Source of the DNA: DALYDK01 sp964477125
GTDB lineage: Bacteria > Patescibacteriota > Saccharimonadia > Saccharimonadales > CAIOMD01
Direction of reading: 5' to 3'
DNA length: 13,027 nucleotides
NCBI GenBank assembly: GCA_964477125.1
Contig: CAYZCZ010000023.1
Coordinates: 1-13,027, forward strand
The notes below the pieces were generated by a model. That model saw only the letters and a program-made list of their open reading frames with translations. It was not told where the DNA came from and did not search any database. Shown one piece after another: positions 6,413 through 13,027 of the stretch; position 1 is the stretch's first letter, and every line of letters begins with the position of its first letter. The translations under genes and the position numbers were made by a program.

Positions 6413-9226
6413 ATGCAAGATTTTATACGCGTTAAGGGTGCTCGTGAACATAACCTAAAAAATATAAGCGTAGAAATACCGCGAGATAGTTTAGTGGTTA
6501 TTACCGGATTAAGTGGCTCGGGTAAGTCCAGTCTTGCTTTCGATACCATTTATGCAGAAGGCCAAAGACGTTACGTAGAGAGCCTCAGTTCTTATGCTAG
6601 GCAGTTTTTGGGGTTAATGGAAAAGCCAGATGTTGATCAGATTGATGGCTTATCGCCAGCAATTTCTATTGACCAAAAGTCTACTAGTCGAAATCCGCGG
6701 TCAACTGTGGCGACTGTCACTGAAATTTATGATTATTTAAGGTTATTGTACGCTCGTATTGGAATTCCTCATTGCCCGGTTTGCGGTAAAACTGTTTCTA
6801 AACAAAGTCCAACTGCTATAGTTGACCAAGTTTATTCACAAACTGTTGGTAAAAAAATCATGGTCTTAGCGCCAATTGTTGTTGATAAGAAAGGAGCTTT
6901 TGAGCATATTTCTGAACAGTTTTTGCGCGCTGGTTTTGCAAGAGCAAGGGTAGATGGGGTTGTCTTTGCACTGGATGAATTTCCTGACCTAGACAAAGCT
7001 AAAAAGCATAATATTGAACTTGTGGTGGATCGGATTGTCCCAGATGATTCAAATAAGGGGAGATTATCACAATCTATTGAACAGTCATTAGAAATTGCTG
7101 ATGGGAAGGTTACTATATTAAATGCTGAAGATAATTTAGAAAATAATTATTCAATGATGTATGCCTGTATTGATCACCCTGACGTTTTAATACCTGAGTT
7201 GGAGCCACGGAACTTTAGTTTTAACTCTCCTCATGGTGCTTGCCCAGTTTGTACTGGTTTAGGTAATAGGCTAGAAGTAGACCCAGAGCTTGTTATTCCT
7301 AATGGTAGGTTGACTATTGCCGAAGGTGCGATACGACCATTTAACAGGTTAAGAGTTGATAGCTTTTATTTGAAGAAAATGGAAGTAATGGCCGTTGAAC
7401 ATGGTTTTAGCGTTCATGTTCCAACTGGTCAACTTAGTCAGGACGATATAAATAAAGTTCTATATGGCACCGGAAAGCAAACATATAAAATTCCACTCGG
7501 ACCAGGCCGTAGCTACGAAACGGTTTACGAAGGTGTGATTCCTAATTTGGAACGTCGGCACAAGGAAACAGATAGTGATTTTATTAGACGTGATATTGAA
7601 AAGTTTATGCAAGAGCGACCATGCCATGCCTGTATGGGCCAGCGACTTAAACCCGAAGTTTTAGCAGTAACAGTGGCCAACTTATCTATTATGGATATTT
7701 GTAATCTATCCATAGATAATGCCTTTGATTTTATGTCACAGCTAAAGCTTAGTTCAACAGAACAGCAAATTGCTCATCAAATATTTAAAGAAATAAAAGC
7801 TAGGTTAAGTTTTCTACAAGATGTAGGGCTGAATTATTTAAGTCTGTCGCGTAGTGCAGTTACTCTTAGCGGTGGTGAGGCTCAGCGTATTCGTTTAGCT
7901 ACCCAAATAGGGTCAGGTTTAACCGGTGTGTTATATGTTTTGGATGAACCATCTATAGGCTTGCATCAAAGAGATAACGAAAGGTTAATTGGAACTCTAA
8001 AAAAACTAAGAGACCTAGGCAACACAGTAATTGTCGTAGAACACGATGAAGATACTATTAGAACAGCTGATTATTTACTTGATATTGGCCCGGGAGCTGG
8101 CATTCATGGTGGTGAAATTATTGCTGAAGGGACACCTGCCCAAGTTATAAAAAATCCTAAAAGTATTACGGGTCAATATTTAAATGGCAAAAAATCTATA
8201 AAATCTAAAACAAAACATCGCAAGGGTAGTGGTAAGCAAATTGTTATCAAGGGTGCTCGTGAAAATAATTTGAAAAACGTAGACGTAACCATACCTTTGG
8301 GAATGTTGGTTGTAGTAAGTGGGGTAAGTGGATCTGGTAAGTCTAGCTTAATAAATGATATTTTGGCGAAAGAACTTTCATCTCGCCTGAATAGGGCTAG
8401 TGTTGTACCGGGTAGGCACGATGAGGTAACGGGTATAGAAAATTTAGATAAAATTATTATCATCGATCAATCTCCAATTGGTAGAACACCACGAAGTAAC
8501 CCAGCTACCTATACAGGCTTATTTACACCGATTAGAGAATTGTTTGCTTCAACGCCAGAGGCAAAAATACGAGGTTATGGACCAGGAAGGTTTAGTTTTA
8601 ATGTTCGCGGTGGTCGCTGTGAAAACTGTTCAGGAGACGGAATTATTAAAATTGAAATGCATTTCTTGCCCGATGTTTATGTGCAGTGTGAAGACTGTAA
8701 GGGTAGGAGATATAACAGAGAAGCTTTAGAAATACACTATAAAGGTAAAACTATTAGCGATGTTTTAGAAATGACCTGCGAACAAGCTTATGATTTTTTT
8801 GAAAACATTCCTTCTATCGCTAAGAAGTTAAAAACGTTAGTAGATGTTGGTTTGGGATACATAAAACTTGGACAATCGGCTACCACGCTTAGCGGTGGTG
8901 AGGCACAGAGAATTAAGCTGGCTAGTGAATTATCGAAACGCGCAACAGGCAAGACACTATACATACTAGATGAACCTACTACTGGTTTACATATGGCTGA
9001 CGTAGACAAACTTTTACATGTACTGGAAGCTTTAGTAGATACCGGTAATTCCATGATTATTATTGAACATAACCTAGATGTTATAAAAACAGCTGATTAT
9101 ATTATTGATATGGGCCCAGAAGGTGGCGAAGCAGGAGGCCAAATAGTAGCTACTGGCACCCCGGCAGAAATAACCAAAATTACAAAAAGCTACACTGGTC
9201 AGTTTCTAGCAAAGCTATTACGATAA
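6413..9226 (+). CDS. uvrA: Excinuclease ABC subunit A (UvrA)
   Basis: UvrA is the damage-sensing ATPase of nucleotide excision repair; as a dimer it scans DNA and loads UvrB. The 937 residues match the family length (E. coli 940). The start MQDFIRVKGAREHNL is typical. The first ABC unit has Walker A GLSGSGKSS at 32-40, signature LSGGEAQ at 485-491 and Walker B D511/E512 in VLDEPS. The second has GVSGSGKSS at 637-645, LSGGEAQ from 826 and D853 in ILDEPT. Zinc-binding positions include C121/C124 (CPVC), C404/C407 (CHAC) and the C-terminal module C736, C739, C759, C762, whose spacing equals that of E. coli. The first UvrB-side module reads C252, H255, C277, C280; a His replaces one Cys, which still allows zinc binding. 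uvrC lies 2.7 kb downstream; uvrB is not in the window. The gene appears complete and functional. Confidence 0.98.
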   Translation: MQDFIRVKGAREHNLKNISVEIPRDSLVVITGLSGSGKSSLAFDTIYAEGQRRYVESLSSYARQFLGLMEKPDVDQIDGLSPAISIDQKSTSRNPRSTVATVTEIYDYLRLLYARIGIPHCPVCGKTVSKQSPTAIVDQVYSQTVGKKIMVLAPIVVDKKGAFEHISEQFLRAGFARARVDGVVFALDEFPDLDKAKKHNIELVVDRIVPDDSNKGRLSQSIEQSLEIADGKVTILNAEDNLENNYSMMYACIDHPDVLIPELEPRNFSFNSPHGACPVCTGLGNRLEVDPELVIPNGRLTIAEGAIRPFNRLRVDSFYLKKMEVMAVEHGFSVHVPTGQLSQDDINKVLYGTGKQTYKIPLGPGRSYETVYEGVIPNLERRHKETDSDFIRRDIEKFMQERPCHACMGQRLKPEVLAVTVANLSIMDICNLSIDNAFDFMSQLKLSSTEQQIAHQIFKEIKARLSFLQDVGLNYLSLSRSAVTLSGGEAQRIRLATQIGSGLTGVLYVLDEPSIGLHQRDNERLIGTLKKLRDLGNTVIVVEHDEDTIRTADYLLDIGPGAGIHGGEIIAEGTPAQVIKNPKSITGQYLNGKKSIKSKTKHRKGSGKQIVIKGARENNLKNVDVTIPLGMLVVVSGVSGSGKSSLINDILAKELSSRLNRASVVPGRHDEVTGIENLDKIIIIDQSPIGRTPRSNPATYTGLFTPIRELFASTPEAKIRGYGPGRFSFNVRGGRCENCSGDGIIKIEMHFLPDVYVQCEDCKGRRYNREALEIHYKGKTISDVLEMTCEQAYDFFENIPSIAKKLKTLVDVGLGYIKLGQSATTLSGGEAQRIKLASELSKRATGKTLYILDEPTTGLHMADVDKLLHVLEALVDTGNSMIIIEHNLDVIKTADYIIDMGPEGGEAGGQIVATGTPAEITKITKSYTGQFLAKLLR

Positions 9227-9249
9227 GAGTATAATTATATTTATCGTAA
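9218..9249 (+). repeat. 9-bp inverted repeat enclosing the eamA promoter
   Basis: TTACGATAA (9218-9226, the last codons of uvrA) and its exact reverse complement TTATCGTAA (9241-9249) flank a 14-base spacer holding TATAAT. The right arm abuts the eamA ATG. It could be an operator for a dimeric regulator or a weak RNA stem. A 9-bp match is within chance expectation for a window this size, so position is the main argument. Confidence 0.4.
9230..9235 (+). promoter_or_regulatory. -10 box (TATAAT) of the eamA-type gene
   Basis: TATAAT lies 14 bases before the ATG at 9250. An overlapping TATATT at 9236-9241 ends 8 bases before it, which would be leaderless like the neighbours. Either implies a leader shorter than 10 bases. 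No Shine-Dalgarno is seen. Confidence 0.5.
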
Positions 9250-10254
9250 ATGATAAATAAAAATAAAAAATTTAGCTCCAACTACAAGTTATTAATTCTT
9301 GCCGGAACGTTTTGGGGGTTTTCCCCTATACTCTATAAAAAATCGATACTAATTGCCGGTATTATAGGGCTCCTACTAGTACGCTATTTTGTGGGAGCAT
9401 TATTAATATATCTTGCCGAACACAAGAAGTTTACAAAAATTAATCGTAAATCAATTGCACTGGTACTAGCGTTTATTCTTTTTGATGGAATCATTCCAAT
9501 AATTGCTTTTACGTATGGACTTTCAATAACGTCTGCTTTGCACGCTTCCGTAATAAGCCTTAGCTTTCCCTTTTTAGTATATTTTTTTACAAGTATATTT
9601 TTACAAGAAAAAATACATAAAAGTGTAATTATTGGTAGCTCGGTAGCTAGCCTTGGGCTCCTGTTAATAATCTTTACTTCTAGTAACGGAAATAATACAT
9701 CAAATTTAGTTGGAGATTTACTACTTCTTCTTAGCCAGGTTTTTAGTGCATTTGGGCTTGTTATAGCTAAAAAACTTATGAATAAAAACAAAAAAATTGG
9801 CCCAGAACAGCTAGTATTTCTTGAATATGCTGGTTCTTTTGTTGTTTTTGCCATTGCCGCAATGGTCTTGAGCATAAATATTAATTATAATTTTAATAGC
9901 TTAGGTTCGGGACTATTAATATTAGCCACCGTGTTACTTGGTGGTGCGATACCTTTGCTGATGTATTATAGGGCTGCTAAAAAATTGCCACTTGAAAGAG
10001 TTGCGGATGTGCATTATATTTCACCTACAGTTGGAATGATTGCTGCTGTAGTTTTTCTGGGAGACAGCATTACTTTGGCTTTATGCGTTGGCGTTACCTT
10101 AATCATTGCTGGTCTTTTGTATAGTAATAACCAACTAAGGCTTAACTATTCGTTTTTTCATAAGTTAGCAGATGTTGAAAAAGACATTCTTAATATGGTT
10201 GTAATAGAAAAAAAGAAAGCCTACGAGTATGTTAATAGTTCAAACAAAGACTAG
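9250..10254 (+). CDS. EamA-family (DMT superfamily) membrane transporter
   Basis: This 334-residue polytopic membrane protein has two tandem EamA repeats of about five helices each, at about 13-142 and 154-292, the usual arrangement for the drug/metabolite transporter superfamily. Typical features are the N-terminal AGTFWGFSPILYK (18-30), the repeat-1 end FLQEKI (117-122), and in repeat 2 YISPTVGMIAAVVFLGDSIT (256-275). The last matches the family pattern of a Pro-containing helix followed by FLGE-like loops. After the last helix there is a 40-residue charged cytoplasmic tail (293-334), longer than usual. The substrate cannot be read from sequence; members export amino acids, metabolites or nucleotide sugars. 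The gene starts 23 bases after uvrA with its own promoter. It ends in TAG inside a CTAG shared with the convergent dedA stop. Confidence 0.88.
   Translation: MINKNKKFSSNYKLLILAGTFWGFSPILYKKSILIAGIIGLLLVRYFVGALLIYLAEHKKFTKINRKSIALVLAFILFDGIIPIIAFTYGLSITSALHASVISLSFPFLVYFFTSIFLQEKIHKSVIIGSSVASLGLLLIIFTSSNGNNTSNLVGDLLLLLSQVFSAFGLVIAKKLMNKNKKIGPEQLVFLEYAGSFVVFAIAAMVLSININYNFNSLGSGLLILATVLLGGAIPLLMYYRAAKKLPLERVADVHYISPTVGMIAAVVFLGDSITLALCVGVTLIIAGLLYSNNQLRLNYSFFHKLADVEKDILNMVVIEKKKAYEYVNSSNKD
10251..10254. other. CTAG shared by two convergent stop codons
   Basis: The palindrome CTAG supplies the TAG stop of the EamA gene (10252-10254, plus) and the TAG stop of the dedA gene (10253-10251, minus). 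The two coding regions therefore overlap tail to tail by 4 bases with no room for a terminator between them. Confidence 0.9.
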
Positions 10255-10985
10255 TTTTTAAAGAAATTAGTAAAATAGTTTTTAAATTTCTTTTTAAGTA
10301 GTTGTCTTTGGGTTGGGTTTTTCAGGACATGGGCAAAACTGACGCCGAATGTTAGTACCGTAGCAAGTAATATTATCGGCAATAGGTACTTATCAATATC
10401 AAAATACTCACCTATAACCCGCCCCGCCCAATAACCAATCATTGTGACACTTATCCCCCAAATCAAAGCTCCGAGAATGTTATAAAACATAAATTTTTTA
10501 TAATCCATTTTACCTATACCGGCAATTAATGGTGCTAGCGTACGAACGACGGGTACGAATCTAGCTAAAAGTATTGTTTTACCACCATGTTTTTCATAAA
10601 ATTTCTGAGCATGCCCAATAGTTTCTGGTGTTAATAACAACGCATCTTCTTTTGTGAATATTTTTGGCCCGGTGCGACGACCTATCTCGTAGCCTGCCAT
10701 ATTTCCAATAATTGCACCCAGTACGACTGCAAGAATACTGCCTACAAGGCTAATTTTGCCTTGTGCTGCAAAAAAGCCAGCAGCAAATAGTAGTGTGTCA
10801 CCAGGTAGAAAAAAACCAATCAACAGTCCTGTTTCTGCAAATATAGTTGCAGCTATGGCTATAATCCCGCCCGTTTCTAGCAGGAGGCCAATATCAACAT
10901 GTCTTGTTAATAAAAATATTACAACTCCACATACTAGCATGAGAATAGCTATTCTTTTTATTACATTGTAGGGGATTGTTTTCAT
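10251..10985 (-). CDS. DedA family membrane protein (SNARE-associated/VTT domain)
   Basis: This 244-residue membrane protein belongs to the DedA family. Members are polytopic inner-membrane proteins, several of which have been shown to recycle undecaprenyl phosphate or flip phospholipids. Conserved features visible are E51 in the first re-entrant region, FFLPGD (58-63), GNMAGYEIGRRTG (94-106), and the ARFVPVVRTLAPLIAGIGKM block (141-160) with R142, R148 and P152. Membrane segments lie at about 12-28, 38-60, 63-100, 165-190 and 200-218, followed by a Lys-rich cytoplasmic tail. The start is ATG 10985, preceded on the minus strand by an extended -10 box 9 bases away and no Shine-Dalgarno. It is divergent from trhO and convergent with the EamA gene, overlapping it by 4 bases. 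The lipid-carrier role is an inference from the family. Confidence 0.93.
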   Translation of the reverse strand: MKTIPYNVIKRIAILMLVCGVVIFLLTRHVDIGLLLETGGIIAIAATIFAETGLLIGFFLPGDTLLFAAGFFAAQGKISLVGSILAVVLGAIIGNMAGYEIGRRTGPKIFTKEDALLLTPETIGHAQKFYEKHGGKTILLARFVPVVRTLAPLIAGIGKMDYKKFMFYNILGALIWGISVTMIGYWAGRVIGEYFDIDKYLLPIILLATVLTFGVSFAHVLKNPTQRQLLKKKFKNYFTNFFKN

Positions 10986-10994
10986 AGATAATTC

Positions 10995-11003
10995 ATTATA
11001 GCA
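10995..11003 (-). promoter_or_regulatory. Extended -10 promoter of dedA
   Basis: On the minus strand, TGC followed by a perfect TATAAT ends 9 bases before the dedA ATG, so initiation falls within about 3 bases of the start codon. It is one half of the divergent promoter region 10986-11055. Confidence 0.65.
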
Positions 11004-11038
11004 AACATATATAGTGCCTTCGGTAATTTACCTAAAAA

Positions 11039-11047
11039 TGTTATAAT
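11039..11047 (+). promoter_or_regulatory. Extended -10 promoter of trhO
   Basis: TGT followed by a perfect TATAAT ends 8 bases before the trhO ATG at 11056, again a leaderless arrangement. The -10 elements of dedA and trhO are about 40 bases apart and face away from each other. Confidence 0.65.
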
Positions 11048-11055
11048 ATCAGCCA

Positions 11056-11949
11056 ATGGAAAAAATAATATTGTATTACAAATTTGTGCCAGTGATAGAC
11101 CCTGATATGACGGTACTTTGGCAAAAAGAGCTATGCAAGCGCCTAGGTCTAAAAGGCCGTATTATTGTTAGTAAACACGGTATTAACGGTACTCTTGGTG
11201 GCAAGGTTGAAAATCTCAAAGAATATATTAAGGAAATGAATCTTACGGATTTTAATAAGATCACTTACAAGTGGAGTGATGGCACTGCAGAAGATTTCCC
11301 TAGACTCAGCATAAAACATAGACCAGAACTTGTAGCATTTGGTGCACCAGACGAAATTAAAGTTGATAAAAATGGTGTTATTGGTGGCGGTAAGCATCTC
11401 AAACCAGAACAACTCCACAAGTTAGTTGAAGAGCGGGGAGAAGACGTAATTTTTTTTGATGGACGAAATGCTTTTGAAGCTGAAATCGGCAAATTTAAAA
11501 ATGCAATTGTGCCAGATGTTCGAACCAGCCACGACTTCATTAAAGATATTGAAGACCCTAAGTATAACGATATTAAAGACAAACCTATTGTTAGTTATTG
11601 TACCGGTGGTATACGCTGTGAAGCCTTAAGTGCACTAATGAAAAATCGCGGTTTTAAAGAGGTTTACCAAATAGATGGTGGCATTGTTAAGTACGGTGAA
11701 AAATACGCTGATGAAGGATTATGGGAAGGTAGTTTATACGTTTTTGATAAGCGAATGGACTTACAGTTTAGTGATAGTGCAAAAACAATTGGTAAATGCA
11801 CCAAGTGCAGTGGTAAAACTAGTAATTTCGAGAACTGTGCCTATAAACCATGCAATAATCTGGTTCTTATGTGTGCAACATGTCACGCCAAAGACGATAC
11901 CTGCAAGGCAGAGTGCCTAGAAAAAATAGCCGTATATACTGGCAAATAA
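11056..11949 (+). CDS. trhO: tRNA uridine(34) hydroxylase TrhO (rhodanese family, YceA)
   Basis: The 297-residue protein matches TrhO, which hydroxylates U34 of certain tRNAs to 5-hydroxyuridine using O2, the first step toward cmo5U-type wobble modifications. The N-terminal acylphosphatase-like domain (about 1-95) carries the family signature GRIIVSKHGINGTLGG (34-49). The rhodanese domain (about 120-222) has the active-site loop CTGGIRCE with C182 as the probable catalytic Cys. A Cys-rich C-terminal region has cysteines at 248, 251, 261, 266, 273, 276, 283 and 287, likely metal-binding. The length is within the usual range of about 290-350. The ATG is set by the short distance to a perfect extended -10 box. 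uvrC starts 36 bases downstream on the same strand with its own -10-like box. Dependence on O2 suggests an organism that meets oxygen; this last point is inference. Confidence 0.94.
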   Translation: MEKIILYYKFVPVIDPDMTVLWQKELCKRLGLKGRIIVSKHGINGTLGGKVENLKEYIKEMNLTDFNKITYKWSDGTAEDFPRLSIKHRPELVAFGAPDEIKVDKNGVIGGGKHLKPEQLHKLVEERGEDVIFFDGRNAFEAEIGKFKNAIVPDVRTSHDFIKDIEDPKYNDIKDKPIVSYCTGGIRCEALSALMKNRGFKEVYQIDGGIVKYGEKYADEGLWEGSLYVFDKRMDLQFSDSAKTIGKCTKCSGKTSNFENCAYKPCNNLVLMCATCHAKDDTCKAECLEKIAVYTGK

Positions 11950-11973
11950 CTAGGCTGACTTACATTAAGTTTT

Positions 11974-11979
11974 TATAAC
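11974..11979 (+). promoter_or_regulatory. -10-like box (TATAAC) of uvrC
   Basis: TATAAC ends 6 bases before the uvrC ATG in the 36-base gap after trhO, consistent with a leaderless message. No -35 box or Shine-Dalgarno is visible. Read-through from trhO is also possible because no convincing terminator separates them. Confidence 0.4.
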
Positions 11980-11985
11980 TAATTT

Positions 11986-13027
11986 ATGACAGAAGAACTA
12001 ACTTTAAAACTTAAAGAGTTGCCAAAAACGCCAGGTGTATATTTTCATAAAGACAAATCTGGGGCAATTATATATGTCGGTAAAGCTGCAAATTTAAAGA
12101 ATAGAGTCAAACAGTATTTTCAGAAAAGTAGATACCGAGACCCGAAAACTGAAGTTCTGGTCGGTGAAATTGTTGATACAGACTGGATTGAAGTGGCTAG
12201 TGAAGCAGAGGCATTATTTTTAGAGGCCGAAATGGTCCGACGTTATCAACCTAAGTACAATATTTTACTCAGGGATGACAAAAGTGTTAGTTATGTACGT
12301 ATTAATATAAAAGACAGTGCCCCAAGCGTAACAATGACAAGACGGCCACTGGACGACAATGCAGAATATTTTGGCCCATTCTTAAGTGCTGGACCTGTCC
12401 GAAAAAGTCTTAAATATTTAAGAAAAATATTTCCTTATTCAACCCACACAACACTTCCAAGTAGAGGCTGTTTACAAACCCATATTGGGCTTTGCCCAGG
12501 GCCTGAAACATCTAACTATGACCGTGCAAAATATATTAGTGATTTAAAAAAGCTAATACTTTACTTAAGGAGCGAGCGAGTTTTGCTAACAAATCAACTA
12601 GAAAAAGAGATGCAAGTAGAAGCAAAGGCTCAAAATTTTGAGCAGGCTGCAAAGTTAAGAAATCAACTTAATGCTTTAAAAAGCTTGCAGGTACGTATTA
12701 TTTTTAGCGACCGTGAAAATCTAGATTTATCTAAAGACCACGCGCTCCATGAAGTTACTGAATTATTATCCTTACCAAAGCCGCCAAGAAGAATTGAAGG
12801 ATATGACATTAGCCATATGAGTGGTACAGACACGGTTGCTAGTATGGTTGTGTTTACAAACGGCGTAAGTGATAAGCAGGCATACAGGAAATTCAAAATG
12901 CGTATACCTGGGAATGATGATTTCGCACATATGAACGAAGTTATTAAGCGTAGGCTTAGTGATAAAAATATAAAAGCTTGGGGGAAGCCAAATTTATTTT
13001 TAATAGATGGTGGTAAGGGCCAGCTTG
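11986..13027 (+). CDS. uvrC: Excinuclease ABC subunit C (UvrC), 3' end outside window
   Basis: UvrC makes the dual incision in nucleotide excision repair. The first 347 codons are visible. The GIY-YIG nuclease domain (about 10-95) has GVY 17-19, YVG 30-32, R40 and E80, and is followed by LRDDKS (95-100). A UVR motif that binds UvrB lies at about 203-236. The RNase H-like nuclease begins with EGYDISH, D274 being the likely equivalent of E. coli D399. D341 in DGGKGQL is the second acidic residue. Two oddities stand out. The segment between the UVR motif and D274 is about 38 residues, against roughly 160 in E. coli. Only two of the four Cys that bind the iron-sulfur cluster in E. coli UvrC are present (C162 and C170); the other positions appear as H154 and E174. 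The start is family-typical. The C-terminal helix-hairpin-helix region is beyond the window. Confidence 0.95.
   Translation, partial: MTEELTLKLKELPKTPGVYFHKDKSGAIIYVGKAANLKNRVKQYFQKSRYRDPKTEVLVGEIVDTDWIEVASEAEALFLEAEMVRRYQPKYNILLRDDKSVSYVRINIKDSAPSVTMTRRPLDDNAEYFGPFLSAGPVRKSLKYLRKIFPYSTHTTLPSRGCLQTHIGLCPGPETSNYDRAKYISDLKKLILYLRSERVLLTNQLEKEMQVEAKAQNFEQAAKLRNQLNALKSLQVRIIFSDRENLDLSKDHALHEVTELLSLPKPPRRIEGYDISHMSGTDTVASMVVFTNGVSDKQAYRKFKMRIPGNDDFAHMNEVIKRRLSDKNIKAWGKPNLFLIDGGKGQL

Noticed and set aside
7166..7252. C252/H255 in UvrA considered as a broken zinc finger.
   Set aside because: His can replace Cys as a zinc ligand and the rest of the module (C277, C280) is intact, so it is not a defect.
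9384..9875. A 163-codon open frame on the minus strand.
   Set aside because: It lies wholly within the EamA-type gene, has no membrane or domain pattern of its own, and is a shadow of the coding strand.
11959..11975. ACTTA-CAT-TAAGT followed by T residues as a terminator between trhO and uvrC.
   Set aside because: The stem is only 5 bp and nearly all A-T, too weak for an intrinsic terminator, and it overlaps the uvrC promoter region.

Overview
The window is an AT-rich, tightly packed bacterial segment with twelve supported protein genes, two of them cut by the window edges. Most intergenic gaps are under 200 bases. I see no RNA gene, CRISPR array, insertion sequence or prophage gene. The gene set and style fit a small-genome member of the Candidate Phyla Radiation (Patescibacteria), most likely Candidatus Saccharibacteria (TM7). 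That assignment is inference from gene content, base composition and the FemX, Obg and UvrA sequence style, not from a marker gene. The genetic code looks standard: glycine uses GGN, tryptophan uses TGG, and no gene has an in-frame TGA. This argues against the TGA-glycine code of Gracilibacteria and Absconditabacteria.

Layout. Bases 1-1820 (+) hold a cell-wall pair: the C-terminal part of a LysM-LysM-CHAP peptidoglycan hydrolase, then a FemX/FemAB peptidyltransferase. Bases 1863-4589 (+) hold a two-gene unit, obgE (ribosome-associated GTPase) and sbcB (exonuclease I), separated by 3 bases. On the minus strand, 5351 down to 4601 holds a PGPGW-family membrane protein followed by a small, unrecognised membrane protein. 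Divergent from these, 5530-6330 (+) encodes a 266-residue soluble protein that I do not recognise. uvrA (6413-9226, +) and an EamA/DMT-type transporter (9250-10254, +) follow. A DedA-family membrane protein (10985-10251, -) converges on the transporter gene, and the two TAG stops overlap in a single CTAG. From a 70-base divergent promoter region, trhO (tRNA U34 hydroxylase, 11056-11949, +) reads away, followed by uvrC, which runs off the window end.

How the genes work together. uvrA and uvrC belong to one pathway, nucleotide excision repair, although they lie 2.7 kb apart and no uvrB is present. The LysM-CHAP hydrolase and FemX both act on peptidoglycan and may be functionally paired. The DedA, EamA and PGPGW proteins are inner-membrane proteins without an evident shared role.

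The most striking recurrent signal is regulatory. Many genes have a good -10 box, often an extended TGn form, ending only 6-10 bases before the start codon, with no Shine-Dalgarno sequence. This implies leaderless mRNAs as the default here. The two genes with a visible Shine-Dalgarno are the unknown 266-residue gene and the small membrane gene inside an operon. The other unusual feature is UvrC, which appears to lack about 120 residues between its UVR and RNase H domains and has only two of the four expected iron-sulfur cysteines. I found no clear new multi-gene system.
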